Part shown: positions 48,783 through 61,621 of the stretch, in pieces
How the letters are laid out: each line of letters starts with the position of its first letter
How positions within the stretch are numbered: position 1 is the stretch's first letter
Assembly: GCA_030549335.1 (NCBI GenBank)
Contig: CM060194.1
Location: forward strand, 68,360,077 to 68,424,076
Direction of reading: 5' to 3'
DNA from: Pontederia crassipes
Lineage: Eukaryota > Streptophyta > Magnoliopsida > Commelinales > Pontederiaceae
DNA length: 64,000 nucleotides
Translations under genes and position numbers: made by a program
Notes under the pieces: generated by a model
Told to the model about the DNA's origin: nothing
The model's input: only the letters and a program-made list of their open reading frames with translations
Databases searched by the model: none

Positions 48783-51700
48783 ATGCAGGGAGCTGTTCTC
48801 GTGGCGATAGCTGCTGCTATTGGCAACTTGTTGCAGGGATGGGACAATGCTACAATCGCAGGTAAATGAATTATGAGGTTTCTTCCGATCTGAGTGAACT
48901 CTTAATCCTCGTCTGTCATGCATTTGTCCTGCTATTTCGTTCCACCCAATATCTGATGTCTGTAAGGTTACTGTGAATCTTTCGTCTTTTTTCTTAAAGC
49001 ATCGCAGATTCATGTCGAGATTCTTTGTACTTAACCCCTCATAATTTATTGACCAATATGCATCTCTTATCAATGCTTAAGGATGTTCTTATTCATGGTT
49101 AACTTAGCCTCTATGCGGAGTTCATCTTGGAAGAGGTTTACTGATTGGTCTCCTTCATGTTGTTGGTCTTCAGGGGCTGTTCTGTACATTAAAAAGGAAT
49201 TCAACTTGCAGTCTGAACCAACCATAGAGGGACTAATAGTAGCCATGTCGTTAATTGGTGCCACTATCATCACGACATTCTCTGGAGCGGTATCAGATTT
49301 GGTCGGCAGGCGTCCTATGCTTATTGTGTCATCAGTTCTCTATTTTCTCAGTGGTTTAGTGATGCTTTGGTCACCCAACGTGTACATCTTACTCTTGGCA
49401 AGACTTATTGATGGATTTGGAATTGGTTTAGCTGTCACTCTTGTTCCTGTCTATATCTCGGAGACTGCCCCGGCCGAGATTAGAGGGCTACTGAATACTC
49501 TTCCACAGTTCACTGGCTCTGGAGGAATGTTCTTTTCTTATTGTATGGTCTTTGTGATGTCGTTGATGCCAAGCCCAAACTGGAGAATGATGCTGGGTGT
49601 TCTCTCTATTCCTTCTTTGCTCTATTTTGCTCTGACAGTCTTCTTTTTGCCAGAATCTCCAAGGTGGCTCGTGAGCAAAGGGAGAATGAAAGAGGCCAAA
49701 AGAGTTTTGCAAAGTCTGCGGGGGAGGGAAGATGTTTCAGGTTGCCTTTTGACCAATACTGGACATCTTCAACCTCCAAAACCTAAACATTTTTTCTGAA
49801 ATAGATGTCAAGAAAATATTGAATTATGTAAACATTTTCCTCATTTTTTCTCAATACAATTATTTTTTCTATGATGTATGTTAATATTTTATGCAGATGC
49901 AATATTGTCTTGAACTTCATAAACTTTATGCAATATTACTTGCATGCTTTGATCCTCCATTTCATTTTTATGACCTAAATCGAGATTTGGGTGCGAACCA
50001 AAATTCTTGAGCCATTTTTGTCTTTCTTGCATAAGGGATGGACAACAATGGATCAGATAAGCTATGATGCTTCGTGATATTGAGGAATGCAAAGTTCAAC
50101 TATAAGCAATATCATTAGATTAGTCCTTGTGAGAGTAACACCTTAAAATTTTTTATATTGGTTGTTTTGTGTCTTCATTTTCCTTAGTTTTCAAACTAAA
50201 TTTGTGTATGCCCAGCAACCAGATATTATGCATGACCTTTAAACTATTTGCTTTTGCTTGCTTGACTTTGATATGGTTTGTGTTTGCTTATGACCATCTG
50301 TTTAATCTCTTTTTTTTTTTTCTTACCAAATTTGTGGCATTCCATTAATAAGCTAGAGAATTTACTTAACAGTGTCAGACTGCACTTAGAATGATAGATC
50401 AAGACAGTTTTGTGCTTCTTATTGAATTAAAACAACTTCATGAGGTTTAAGTTGATATTTGTTTGTGTACGAGTAACACCTATTTCAATATTGATTATTC
50501 TGCCTCTTAAAGTTGTGCTTAAAAAAATATACTCGATTTTTTGTAAATAAGACTATCTGCTTAAGTTCAAATATCTATGCCATCTTCGTTCTTGATTCAA
50601 ACTTTCTCAAAAAAAAAAAAAAAATCTTCAATGTAAAAGTGCTGCATATCCATAGTTCCTAATTTTGTTGTTTATTGATAAGGATGATTGTAACTCTTTC
50701 TTGAGATTTGAAAGTCTTGTAAAATTGATATCTAACTTACATAAATATCTTAGACAACTTATTTTACCTCTATCTACTTGTGAGCAGCCGGTTATCTTCC
50801 ACTATTGTTTTAATCATCTGCCTGCGTGCCGTTCTTATAATGGAGTGGTTATATTGACATGAATTTAATGATGGTGGATTATTATTTGAATTTTGCAGGT
50901 GAAATGGCTCTTCTAGTAGAAGGCTTGGGAGTTGGGGGTGATACATCCATCGAAGAGTACATAATTGGACCATCAAATGAGATTGTTGATGGCCAAGATG
51001 CAGCTGCTGATAAGGACCAGATTACCTTATATGGTCCTGAAGAGGGTCTTTCCTGGGTTGCACGTCCTACGAAGGGACAGAGTGTTCTTGGAAGTGCGCT
51101 TAGTCTTGTCTCTCGACGTGGCAGCATAGCAAATCAGGGTAGCGTCCCACTAATGGATCCATTGGTCACCCTATTTGGCAGTGTCCATGAGAAGCTACCT
51201 GAAATGGGCAGCATGCGGAGCACACTGTTTCCCAATTTTGGAAGCATGTTTAGTGTAGCGGAACAACAACCTAGAAATGAACAGTGGGACGAGGAGAGCA
51301 TCCAACAGGAAGGTGAAGATTATGCATCTGATGCTGATGGAAGCGATTCTGATGAAAACTTACATAGTCCTCTAATATCACGCCAGACAACAAGCATGGA
51401 AGGTAAAGATATTGCACCACCTCGTGGGAGTGTTTTTGGTATGAGAAGAAATAGCAGTCTTATGCAGGAAAATGGTGAAGCCATCAGTAGTATGGGCATT
51501 GGTGGTGGATGGCAACTGGCTTGGAAATGGTCTGAGAGGGAGGGTCCAGAGGGAAAGAAAGAAGGAGGATTCAAGCGTATTTACTTACACCAGGAGAATT
51601 TTCCTGGGTCACGGAGGGGTTCTCTTGTTTCACTTCCTGGAGGTGAAGTTCCTGAAGTTGGCGAGTTTGTCCAGGCTGCTGCTCTAGTAAGCCAACCTGC

Positions 51701-54700
51701 CCTTTACTCCAAGGAGCTTATGGACCAGCATCCAGTTGGGCCAGCAATGGTCCATCCTTCTGAAACAGCTGCTAAAGGTCCACAGTGGACAGATCTTTTT
51801 GAACCAGGAGTAAGGCATGCTTTAGTTGTCGGAGTTGGTTTACAGATACTTCAGCAGGTAATAGGAAAACCTGACAATGGCTTCTATACTTGGTCTTCTG
51901 ATTCCAGTTGATACTGAATTCATATGTCTTTTGTTATTGCTCAAATTTTTTTTTTGTATTTCAATATTCATGTTGATGGTTTTCATCTCATTAATCTCAT
52001 CCTCCTTTCTGGCGGGCATCGTGTCTGGCAATTCATTGGCAATTTGCTGACCATTCTCCGATGGCCCATCTTCACTCCCCCTCCCCAACACCCCCTGGTT
52101 CACCTCACACACGGTTCTCACAGACTGCTCTCGTTGCCTCTGATGACGCCCAGGGGACCTTGAGCTTTTCCCACCGGCATCAGTGCCGCTGACGTCCATC
52201 AGTTACCGTTTCGCCGCCGCCAGCAGGCCAGCGATCTGTTCTCGCGGATCTGGTGGTGATGCCCAGGGGGCCCTGGCGGGTATTGACGAGCAACTGACAT
52301 CCTCTCCCCGCCGATACCAGCGCCACCAGTGTCCATCAGCCACCGCCTCACCGCCACCAGCAGGCCAGTGACCCCTCGAAATGTCAGCCCTCAGGCTGAG
52401 AAGTACTGGCGGGCACATCAATGAGCCACGCACTGCTTCAGCCGACCTGATCTGATAACATCAGTGACAGCGAGCCCCTCCTAGCAGGGAGGGCCGATGG
52501 GGAGGTCCGACTAGTGGCGGATGTTGCTGAGTTGAGCCATACGCGTTGGCTGCCATGCCTGAGGTTGGAGGTGGTGAGAGGCTCAGCCTCTCAGGGAGCG
52601 ATCCAATGTCTTAATGAATGTCCTCACATGGAATGTGAGGGGCCTAGGTCACCCCTGGAGATGTCGGACCTTGGGTCACTATCCAAGGAAGTGGGAGGTT
52701 GACGTGGTTCTTCTTCAGGAAACCAAGCATGTGGATTGCAGCTTGGGGTTGTGGCTTAGATTGGGGGCTCGTGCATGTCAACAGTGAGCCATCCTGGAGG
52801 TTGCATTATTGGTTGGTGGATGGAATCTCTTCTCTCTTGTGTGCTCTTGGACAGCTAGATTTTCGATGACGGCTCATCTACGGAGCCAGTATCTTATATC
52901 TTGCGTATATGGGCCATGCTCGGCGTCATTACGCAACACCTCGTGGGAGGAGCTCGGTGATACACGTAGCCACTTACCAAACGCAGAGGCTGATTGAGGG
53001 CGACTTCAATGTCACTTTGGACATAGAGGATTGTCCCATGCGTGGGAGTGATGCCAGAGCAGAGAAGTTCAGAGACTTCATTAACTTGTAGTTGTTGGTC
53101 GATTGACATGGAGGAGCACAACGGTAAGAGGATAGATCGCTTTCTCAAATAAATGGAGCTAGCTGATCCCCACCAGCTGAGATATGTTCAGTCGTTGGAC
53201 AGACTGTTCTCGGACCACACTCCTTTGATGTGGCGCTCCGACGTTCGCTCTTCCGCTTTGAGCGGGATGGGCCAGCTGGTGAGCGGAGGACTAGGAACGG
53301 AGAGAGTGGAGGCTTCAGAAGCAGTCAGGACCTTGGCGTCTCGCAAGGACAGCCTTCAGCCCTTTCTCTGCCAGCATAGGCATTAGATTCGGGACGACTA
53401 GGAGCGGCGTCAAACGAATACCTTGGAGATAATTGCCCGGATGGTCCGCCTAAAGGATTCTTGCCACCTCACAGGCACGAAGATCAGCGAGTGCAGATGG
53501 GCCTAGGAGGTCATCCAGTTGGAGGATCAGATTGTGGGGGACTCAGGCTCGCGACAGACCTAGCTTTAGGAGGGAGATGCCAACACTCGTTTCTTTCACT
53601 TGTACGCAAACTCTCATAGGAGGGCGAACATGATTGACTAGATTGAGGTTGAGGGCCAGTCGATCACCGGCCAACATAGCATTGGAGCGGCCATCACCTC
53701 CTACTTCCATGCAACGACCTGACGACGAACTCCGGACCCATGGCGCTGGGCTCAGGGGACCACCCTCATCTTACGGGCTATTAGTCTTCTTTGTTGGTGT
53801 AGGCCATTTTTGAGGAGGAGGTTACTAAGGCCCTTCGGGACCTCATCCGTGATGCCACGTTGGGCCTAGATGGTTTTTCAATTTTCTTATACAAAGTTTT
53901 GGATGTCCGCGAGGACGTGCTGACCATCATCCAGGAGTTCCCAAATTGGGGCTTCGATCGTCTCGACTGATTCTTGTTGTTCCTGCTCCTGAAGCACATT
54001 CTGGCAGAGCGAGTGGAGGACTTCCGGCCTGTCGCGTTATCCAATGTCATCTACTTCTTGGTGGCTTGAGTATTGGCAAATTGGCTTTGAGAGGTTTTGT
54101 CGGACTTGATCCATCCAGCACAATCGACTTTCATCGAGGAGCGGATCATCACCGATATCTACACCATTGCCTTATGGAAGGTCGACTTTTCAATGGCTTT
54201 TTATGTGGCATTCCTTGTAGGTCAGAGGTTTCTCGGAGACCTGGATCGCCTGGATGAAACGATGTATCCCCTCTACCTCATTCTCGGTCCTGGTCAATAG
54301 GGCGACATCGGGCAATTGGGTTCAGCCCTAATGCGGAGTCCGCTAGGGTTGCCTGTTGGCCTCTATTATTTTTGTCATGGCAGTCGATGCCCTTGCCAGA
54401 TGCACTCAAGCGTCCTGTGTTGCAGTCCTTTTCAGTGGCTTTGCTGGGGCTTGGTTCCTCTCCTACAATATGCTGACAACACGGTGTTATGCATCGAGGG
54501 CTCGAAGCAGGAGGCTTGACGAGTGGCCATCCTCGTTGATGTTTTTGGCGCCATGACCGGTCTCCAGATCAACCATGCCAAGTCCTCCATCCCCTTCGTC
54601 ATGATTTTCGATGATGCAGCCGAGCTTTGCATGCCGATCGGCACACTACCGATCACGTACTTAGGCCTCCCTCTCTCCGATCACCACATCAGCTCCCGAG

Positions 54701-57700
54701 GGTGGACCCCAATCTTTGAGCGCATGTTCCAGGGCTAGAGCTCACGACTTCTATCCTGAAGTGGTCAGCTCATCCTCCTCCGCCCCATCCTCTTGGAGCT
54801 TCCGTCATATTACATTTTAGTTCTTCAAGCACTAGCTCAAATTCTTAGGCACATGGATTCCTTGAGCAAATTTTTTTGATAGGGTGACGGTTCTGAGCGA
54901 GGGGGAGATCATCTTGTTGCATGCAGTTGTGTTTGCCGTCTCACCTCTCAGGGCGGTCTAGGGGTTTCGGATTTTCGTTGCACCACCAACTGGGCTCTTC
55001 TAACTCGATGGGTCAGACGGATCATGAGGCCGAAGGATGGCTTATAGAAGTTGGTCTTCTTCACTTGTTATGGGCGGGATCTCTTGGGAGTCGAGGATCA
55101 TGCTGCCTTGGGGTGCTTCATCATTTTGGTCGGGCGTGGCCGCACTTGTCCCTCGAGTGCGTCCACTCATGACCCTCGCACTTGGCTTCAGGATGGACTT
55201 CTCTTATTGGCGACATGGCTGGTCCCTCGGAGACCCACTTGCGGAGGCTTTCCCTCGACCGTATGCCTTGGCGGTACATCTTGATGCGACTGTGATGACT
55301 TGGTTTGAGGCTGGGCCCAGGCTTAGGTTCCTAGACCCCTCTTTTCAAATTGGGCCTTTCAGACCAATGCTTCACTAACTTCTTGTGCTCCACCAGAGGA
55401 TTGCTCCTCTCCGCCCCGACCACTCTAGTCTCAATGGATGAATTTGGCTATCGGAATATTGGTCGGCACGTAGCCTCTACATTTGTTTCCTTCCTGACAC
55501 GGTGACATTGGAGGACTTCAGGACAGATTGTGGAATCATCTAGCATTCCCGGGTACCCACTGAAAGTCAAGATCTTTGTTTGGCTTATGCGACGGGACCG
55601 GTTTCGCACCAGGATGTACAAAATGGGCACGTCACACAGACACATTTTGTGTTTTATGTGGCGAGGCAGAGAAGGACATCAACCACCTATTTTTTGCATG
55701 CCCAACAACACGTGGTATTGATGTCTCTTTCCTCCCAATCCTATGACCCTTTGGCAGTCTCTCCAAGTTTTGGTCGATAGAGACAAAGATGGCGAGCGCT
55801 ACTAGCTTCCTTTTTAGCTGGTTCCTGGCTGGCTTCAGCATAACCGGGTGAGCTTTTGTGGGGAGCATTGTCTGACAAAACGTATTGTACACCATATTTC
55901 CTTTTTGTTTTGGGAGTGGAGTTTTGATTAGCTGATATACTTTTCCATTTTTTTGCTGCTCTCTGTATATGACTCCCATTTCTTAGTTATATATAGATCT
56001 GGATGACAACCACATAACCTGACAGTCATCCTCTTTCTCCTAAAAAAAAACTCATTTGTGACAATCTATGATTTCTTGTTTTGGGTTTTGTTCATGTTTG
56101 CAAATGGATAGAGAAGAAAAACTTACTTATCCTATATTTTTGGGAATACTTATCCTATATTTTACAACAATGAATACCTTAGATGTTTCAGTTTCAATGG
56201 TTTGGGAGTGTTTTCAATATTTCTCTAGTTGTGTTAGATTCATTTTCAGCATTGTGTCTTCTCCATGGGCAGGGAAAAACTTCTAATTTCTAACTTGTTC
56301 ATAACAAAAGCTCAGTCGTCATAAAAAAGCTCATCTGAGGTCATTATAAAATTTGTTTTTTTCGGGGTCGTGGCCGAGTTGGTTATCTTTGTTTCTTTTT
56401 TTTCTTTTTGAAACTAGAAAGGACAACCGACAAGATGGAACGGTTACAAGATAGTGATGAAATGAAGCAAAAGCAGCTGAAACTCAGCACCAAGAGATAC
56501 AAAACATGCCATAGGGAAGATGTGACAGCATCCCATCAGCAGTTCTTCCATTCCCAATTAGGGCCCTTGCATGGGCGTTGATGTTTTTAACATAAACGGG
56601 ACTCCCCTGAAAAGCGAATCATTCTGTTGTAGCCATATAGCCTAGATGTATGCTATGGGAAAAGCCCTGTCTTCTAGATCTGTAGACTCAACCATGCAGT
56701 CTCCTGTTGCCATTGTTGAAGGAACGCCAGAAAGCGACCTCCGATGTAGTGTCTATCCAGTTTATGTCTGCCGCTCTCCAGGCCTGGCGCGCCTTGCAAC
56801 AGTCAAAGAAGAGATGGGCAGTGTCTTCATCAGCCTCTCCACAGATGGCGCATTGAGTATCAGCATCATTAAACCACTGAGCTCTGTACATCTTTGTTAG
56901 GAGGTGGCGCCGGAGCAGCAGCCAGGAGGAGATCTTTACTTTGAGGGGAGCCTTAGTTCACCAAAGCAGTCCGAAAGTCAGTAAATCATCATCGTTTTGG
57001 TTCATTCCCGTATCACCAGCAAGGCATAAGTTTCACGAACCGAGAAGGCACCATTTTGCCATATCCACCATCACAGTTATCCATCTTTGGGGAGAGGTGG
57101 GAGATCCCCCTTAACAGCCACAACAGTTCATCAAATCTTTGGTCTGAGAGGTGCATGGAGAAATTTGGTGACCATATCCCCTGTCCGCTGTTTGTCGCAG
57201 GTGTCCAACACTCAATTACCTATGCATCGCTGCTTGCAGCCAGCTGGAACAGGTGGGGGAAGTAAGCTGTGCAGAGACTGAGCCAGTCCTGTTATCTTTC
57301 CAGAAATAGAAAGTGGAACTGCATCCAAGAGATGGGGAGAAAAAAAATGTTTGACCAGTGGCATGATTTCCATGATACCCCTCCAAAAAGAGGATGCACC
57401 TCTCACTGGAGTCGCCCTAGCATCCCAGTTTAGATTGCGGTCATAGCAGGTGTCAAAAATTGCTAACCAGACCCTCTCCGGAAGCCCCATGATTTGGACA
57501 ACCCATCTAGCAAGGAGAGCGGTGTTCATTCTGCGAAGGTTAAGAACCCCAAGGCCCCCTTCTGCAATCGACTTGCACACAAGCCATGAGGATGCCAAGC
57601 GAATGCCATGTGAAGGGGGGACCCTGTCTGCCAGAAGAAGCGCATTCTCAAGTAGTCCATTTGTTTTTCCACCTTGTTTTGGAATTCTCAAGGCGGACAT

Positions 57701-59614
57701 AAAATAAATTGTAAGGAATGAAAGCACATGCCGGAGGAGGACGAGCCTGCCACCACCGGGTAACAATCTAGAATGCTAGCCAGCCAACCTCTTTTCCACT
57801 CTGCGAATAACTAAACCCTAAACCCTTTGAGTTATTAACTCGAGTATCTTAAAATGAATGGCAAGCTAGGGAGATTTATTGATATGGAATGGAGCATACA
57901 TCACAATAATTACGTCAAATATGCACATAAATAGGTCGGAAGTTGGAACATCCAAAACCAATTTCAATTGGAGTTTTATGAAGCATCAATGATATTACAG
58001 ACGATATATATTTCTCTCGTATTTGGATTCTCCCTTGACTAGTTGACAGAGTTCAGTTTAGCTAATAAAAAAAAGCTGAATCCGTCTTCATGAAAATTTA
58101 GTTCATATTCCAAAATCTAAATTTTAAGAGTAATGAACTCATGAAATGTGACTAATGAGATTGATATTGTAGTTCGAAAATTTCATCAGGATGAATAGAT
58201 AATTGCAATTGTTGGTCATCAACGAGTAATTCCTAGTAAGTGACAGCTCGCGTTGGCTGCTTGTCTTCACCCGAAACTGCTCTTCCTCTGGAGCATATTT
58301 GCTCATTATTGAGGCTTTGGGTGACATGCCTGATTTATTTCTCATTATTCATCGGGTGTGCGGATAAGTTGGGTGTATCGGTAATTACAATTATTGATTT
58401 GATTTTTTATGGATTTTAGTTGTTAGTTTTTCACGTAAACACTCTTTTTTCAAAATTTTACTGTTAGAAATTTGTGGTTTAATTGATCCTAATTTGGTAT
58501 AAAAAGTCATTCATGGACAGTGACTGTTGCTGTAATTTTAGTGCTGCCATGTTTTCGATTTGACACTACATGATCTCAATTTTCTACTACACAAACGGCC
58601 ATGGAGATGAACAAAAAGTTCTCTTTAACATCTCTCATCGTTTGCCGATAGTTTAAACTCTGAAGTCTGAACTATAGAGAAAATCTCTGCTCAAAAAAAA
58701 AAAAAACTATAGAGAAAATCTTTACAAATGAGTGAATTATGATTCCCTCCTGTCAAATTCATTGTGGTTTTTTCATTAGTGTAGTATTATCTCCCATGCA
58801 AAAATGCACTTTGTTCATTGCAGTCCTATCTGTAGTTTCAGTCATTCTAGATTTCATTGTTTCTTATAATCTCAACACCATTTCTGTGTCTCAACAGTTC
58901 TCTGGCATAAATGGAGTTCTATACTACACGCCTCAGATTCTCAAGCAAGCTGGTGTTGATACTATTCTTGGAAACATTGGCCTCAGTTCTGATTCAGCAT
59001 CCATCCTTATTAGTGCTCTTACCACTTTGTTGATGCTCCCGAGTATAGCTGTTGCCATGAGGCTTATGGATATCTCTGGACGAAGGTAGATTCTCTTTTC
59101 TTGTCCGTAACAACAGTCCCTTGGACACAACTTTCATTCTAAATCTTTTTCACATTGCATTTGTTCTTGGAAAACTTGCAGGTTTCTTCTTCTGTCCACA
59201 ATACCTATCTTAATATTGACACTGATTGTCCTCGTGCTCTCCAACATTTTGCACATGAGCACAGTGCTTCATGCGTTTCTATCCACTATTAGTGTTATCA
59301 TTTACTTCTGTTGCTTTGTCATGGGGTTCGGCCCGATTCCCAATATCCTTTGTGCAGAAATCTTCCCAACTCGTGTTCGTGGTGTTTGCATAGCCATCTG
59401 TGCTCTCACTTTCTGGTTCGGAGACATAATTGTCACTTACTCTCTGCCCGTGATGCTTAATGCAATCGGTCTTGCTGGTGTATTCGGCATATATGCTATC
59501 GTCTGTATCATTGCCTTGGTGTTTGTGTTTCTGAAAGTTCCCGAAACTAAGGGTATGCCTCTTGAGGTCATCACTGAGTTCTTTGCAGTTGGAGCAAGAG
59601 CTGCAAATAATTAG
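48783..59614 (+). CDS. Tonoplast monosaccharide transporter (TMT/MSSP family), 5 coding exons
   Basis: Exons 48783-48861, 49174-49740, 50899-51857, 58898-59085 and 59182-59614 join in frame to 741 residues with GT-AG borders, the usual TMT length. It is a major-facilitator sugar carrier with 12 membrane spans and, as in TMTs, a very long hydrophilic loop between spans 6 and 7 (about residues 216-505). The loop has GEMALLVEGLGVGGDTSIEE, Ser-rich stretches (SLVSRRGSIANQ) and acidic runs, and is known in the family as a kinase target. Signatures: GWDNATIAGAVLYIKKEF (19-36), LVGRRP (69-74), LARLIDGFGIGLAVTLVPVY (101-120), PESPRWL (186-192), FSGINGVLYYTPQI (536-549), PETKGMPLEV (718-727). In Arabidopsis these proteins load glucose and related sugars into the vacuole by proton exchange. 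Intron 4 is 7040 bp and contains two LINEs, yet the coding exons are intact. Confidence 0.96.
51995..56052 (+). mobile_element. LINE family A, nearly full length, inside transporter intron 4
   Basis: A GC-rich leader (52000-52600) is followed by a broken pol frame. The endonuclease begins MNVLTWNVRGLGHP at 52615, with DVVLLQETKHVDC near 52700, GDFNVTLDIEDC near 53000 and SDHTPLMW near 53211. RT pieces include LGLDGFSIFLYK (about 53860), QSTFIEERIITDIYTIALW (54121), ASIIFVMAVDALARC, and LLQYADNTVLCIEGSKQEA near 54463, where the catalytic YADD reads YADN. Then come INHAKSSI, a later RT/zf-RVT region to about 55720, a hairpin at 56001-56031, TCTCCT and an A run ending at 56052. It is in the same orientation as the host gene. 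Many stops make it inactive. The 5' limit is approximate, and only CTCATT could be a shared flank, so the target duplication is not established. Confidence 0.82.
56364..56385 (+). repeat. tRNA-like A-box fragment (possible SINE head)
   Basis: GGGGTCGTGGCCGAGTTGG followed by TTA resembles the 5' part of a serine or leucine tRNA, including the A box (TGGCCGAGTTGG). No B box or cloverleaf follows, because a T-rich LINE tail begins directly after it at about 56388. It could be a SINE remnant or chance. Confidence 0.3.
56388..57775 (-). mobile_element. Second LINE (family B), 5'-truncated, antisense in intron 4
   Basis: The minus strand encodes MLPGGGRLVLLRHVLSFLTI (57766), SIAEGGLGVLNLRRMNTALL, ARWVVQIMGLPERVWLAIFD, WDARATPVRGASSFWRGI (to 57212), then after a frame change the zinc-binding CAICGEADEDTAHLFFDC near 56840-56780. 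Its 3' end is an A-rich tail (T-rich on the plus strand, 56388-56410). It differs from family A in sequence and lacks the family A 3' hairpin. It lies opposite to the gene and to the other LINE 340 bp away. Confidence 0.8.
57776..58897 (+). other. Remainder of transporter intron 4
   Basis: AT-rich intron sequence ending in the acceptor TCTCAACAG at 58897. No coding signal. Confidence 0.6.
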
Positions 59615-60586
59615 TCGAACTACTGTGTGTATCATTACTGCAAGTACTTGTCAGCTGCAAGACAAACATGAGGCTGCTTTTGCCCTTGTAGAAGTATTAG
59701 GACTGGATCACATCTGATACAGGGAGATAAACCTGGGAAAGAGGAGTTTATAACCTTGATGATAAACTATGGATTTCAAGGTGTTCCACGGGCTTCTATA
59801 TGCAAACCTGCCATCTTGAATTCGGCGCCTTAGAACACTCCTAATTTTGTTTCAGTTGCACAACATTCTTTTTACATTGTTGTATTTCTGTAAACATACA
59901 AGTTTTCTGGGACTTATTTAAATTCCTGTGATGCTTATTTTGGTGTGGCATTGCTAGCTGATAAGAAGCCATCATGGCTAGCTTTGCACTTTATATTGCA
60001 TTTGAGGTGCTGGGAGATTGACGATTGGATTGGTGTAGAAAGAGTGACTTGAGAAACTAGCATTATTTCCTCAAAAGATACACATGCATAATATTATCCA
60101 ATATAAAGTACGGATGAATACATTATAGGGTGAATTTTTGTATCAAAATAGGCTGCTGATTCCCAGAATATTACTGAAAACAAATGGTCGTGACTTGTGC
60201 ATTGGTTGGTAATTTATTCATGGTTTTTTTGGGGGACTGGTTTGAAAACAAGTATATTTCACAATGTTTTTTTTTTTCTGAATAAATATGTGAAGTTACT
60301 GCAAATTTTCGAACGATATATTTGGCATTCTTTAATGTCGGAAGCAGCTATAATTATAATGTTGGTTATCGAATCAACATTCAATAATACGGTCATGAAT
60401 CATTGAGATATTAAAAAAAAGCACTATTATAAAATATTAGATATTTTTATTTTTGTGAGATAAAATGAAGTCACAATAGTATTTTTAGAAGTGCCAGTCC
60501 TAAAATTGAACTTATTGAGAGCCTTGGCACGGGAAGTCTATAATTATAACTTTTTCTAATAATTTAAATTAAGATATCACTGACAG
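59615..60586. other. Transporter 3' untranslated region and intergenic
   Basis: Follows the TAG at 59612-59614. Probably 3' untranslated to about 59930, then AT-rich sequence with no gene. Confidence 0.5.
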
Positions 60587-61079
60587 GGTGTTCACGGGTC
60601 GGGTTTGACCCGACCCGTGAACAAATCCGACCCAATCCAGCCGAGTTTAGTCGGGTCGAGTTTCAATTTTTTTTGAGGCTGGACCTGACCCAACCCGACC
60701 CGGCCTGGGTGTGGTCGGGTTACCCGACCACCTTTTTTCTTTTTTTTTTATTTTTTTTAATTTTTAATATAAAAAATCTTTACTAGTTTATTTTAAATAT
60801 AAAATAAAGTATTTTTAAGCATAAAAAATATTTTTTTAAATATCCACATATTATTCTCTATTTAAAATATATTATTTTATATATTTTTAATATTTTAGAT
60901 GGTATAAAATGCTTAAAATAAATAAAAAATCATTTAAAATTCAAAAAAAATAAAAAGGTCGGGTTGACGGGTCGGGTCGGATCAAATCGGGTTGGAAAAA
61001 TCCAACGTCGGGGTCGGGTCCGACCCGACCCCCAATCCGACCCGACCCAATACTCGGGTTCACCGGGTCGATCACCCCT
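60587..61079. mobile_element. hAT-like non-autonomous element with GGGTCGGG-rich ends, about 493 bp
   Basis: The 8-bp duplication ACTGACAG lies at 60579-60586 and 61080-61087. The ends GGTGTTCACGGGTCGGG and AGGGGTGATCGACCCGG (reverse complement of the right end) are imperfect inverted repeats. Each end is packed with CGGGTCGGGT / ACCCGACCCG words in both orientations, and the middle is AT-rich. No transposase is present. Confidence 0.75.
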
Positions 61080-61491
61080 ACTGACAGATAGCGAAATGCC
61101 TCGCAACACACGTAGGAAATTGGTTCAAATATATCAAGACACTAATCGACATTAAATATCAAAATATATGACAACCTAATCTATACATGATTGTATATGT
61201 TAATATTGTATTTATATTATTGATGTGATATATATGTGCTTCAATATTAATTTGGAGTATATAAAAAGTATAATTTTACAAAATATTATAAAAATAAAAT
61301 GTTTTGGTGTATTATTATTAGATTAAAAGAAAATTCTACGTCCAAGCGCCCAATGAATCAAATTTTACAGTAAAAAAACCTCGAAAGGATCAACTTTGCG
61401 GAAATAAGAGGAAGCGAAAAGGAAAAATAAAGTTAAAACTTAAACACCGCGGGGCTTGAAACGAGTGCATCGAGTCGGGAAGGAGACGGCG

Positions 61492-61621
61492 ATGGAGAAC
61501 GGCGGCGGAGGGAAGGCCGGCGACGCTGCCGCAGTCGAAGGGGCAACAGTGTCCATCGAGAGCAGGCCGGGGATCCTCTTGATCGGAGTTCCCAACGTCG
61601 GCAAGCGGACACTTCTATCTC
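61492..61621 (+). CDS. p34/AAGAB-like P-loop protein, first exon only
   Basis: The ATG at 61492 starts MENGGGGKAGDAAAVEG and then SIESRPGILLIGVPNVGKRT, LLSR, ending at a GTCAGT donor after base 61621 (phase 1). GVPNVGKRT is a P-loop (G-x4-GK[ST]-like, with Arg-Thr after GK) as found at the start of the plant relative of the alpha/gamma-adaptin-binding protein p34, which in animals assists assembly of AP-1 and AP-2 adaptors. The start is taken here because it follows a GC-rich leader and no upstream in-frame ATG exists. The next exon (expected to restart with the LL...EF region) was not found up to 64000. Either the intron is over 2.3 kb and runs out of the window, or the gene is truncated. 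Confidence 0.6.
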
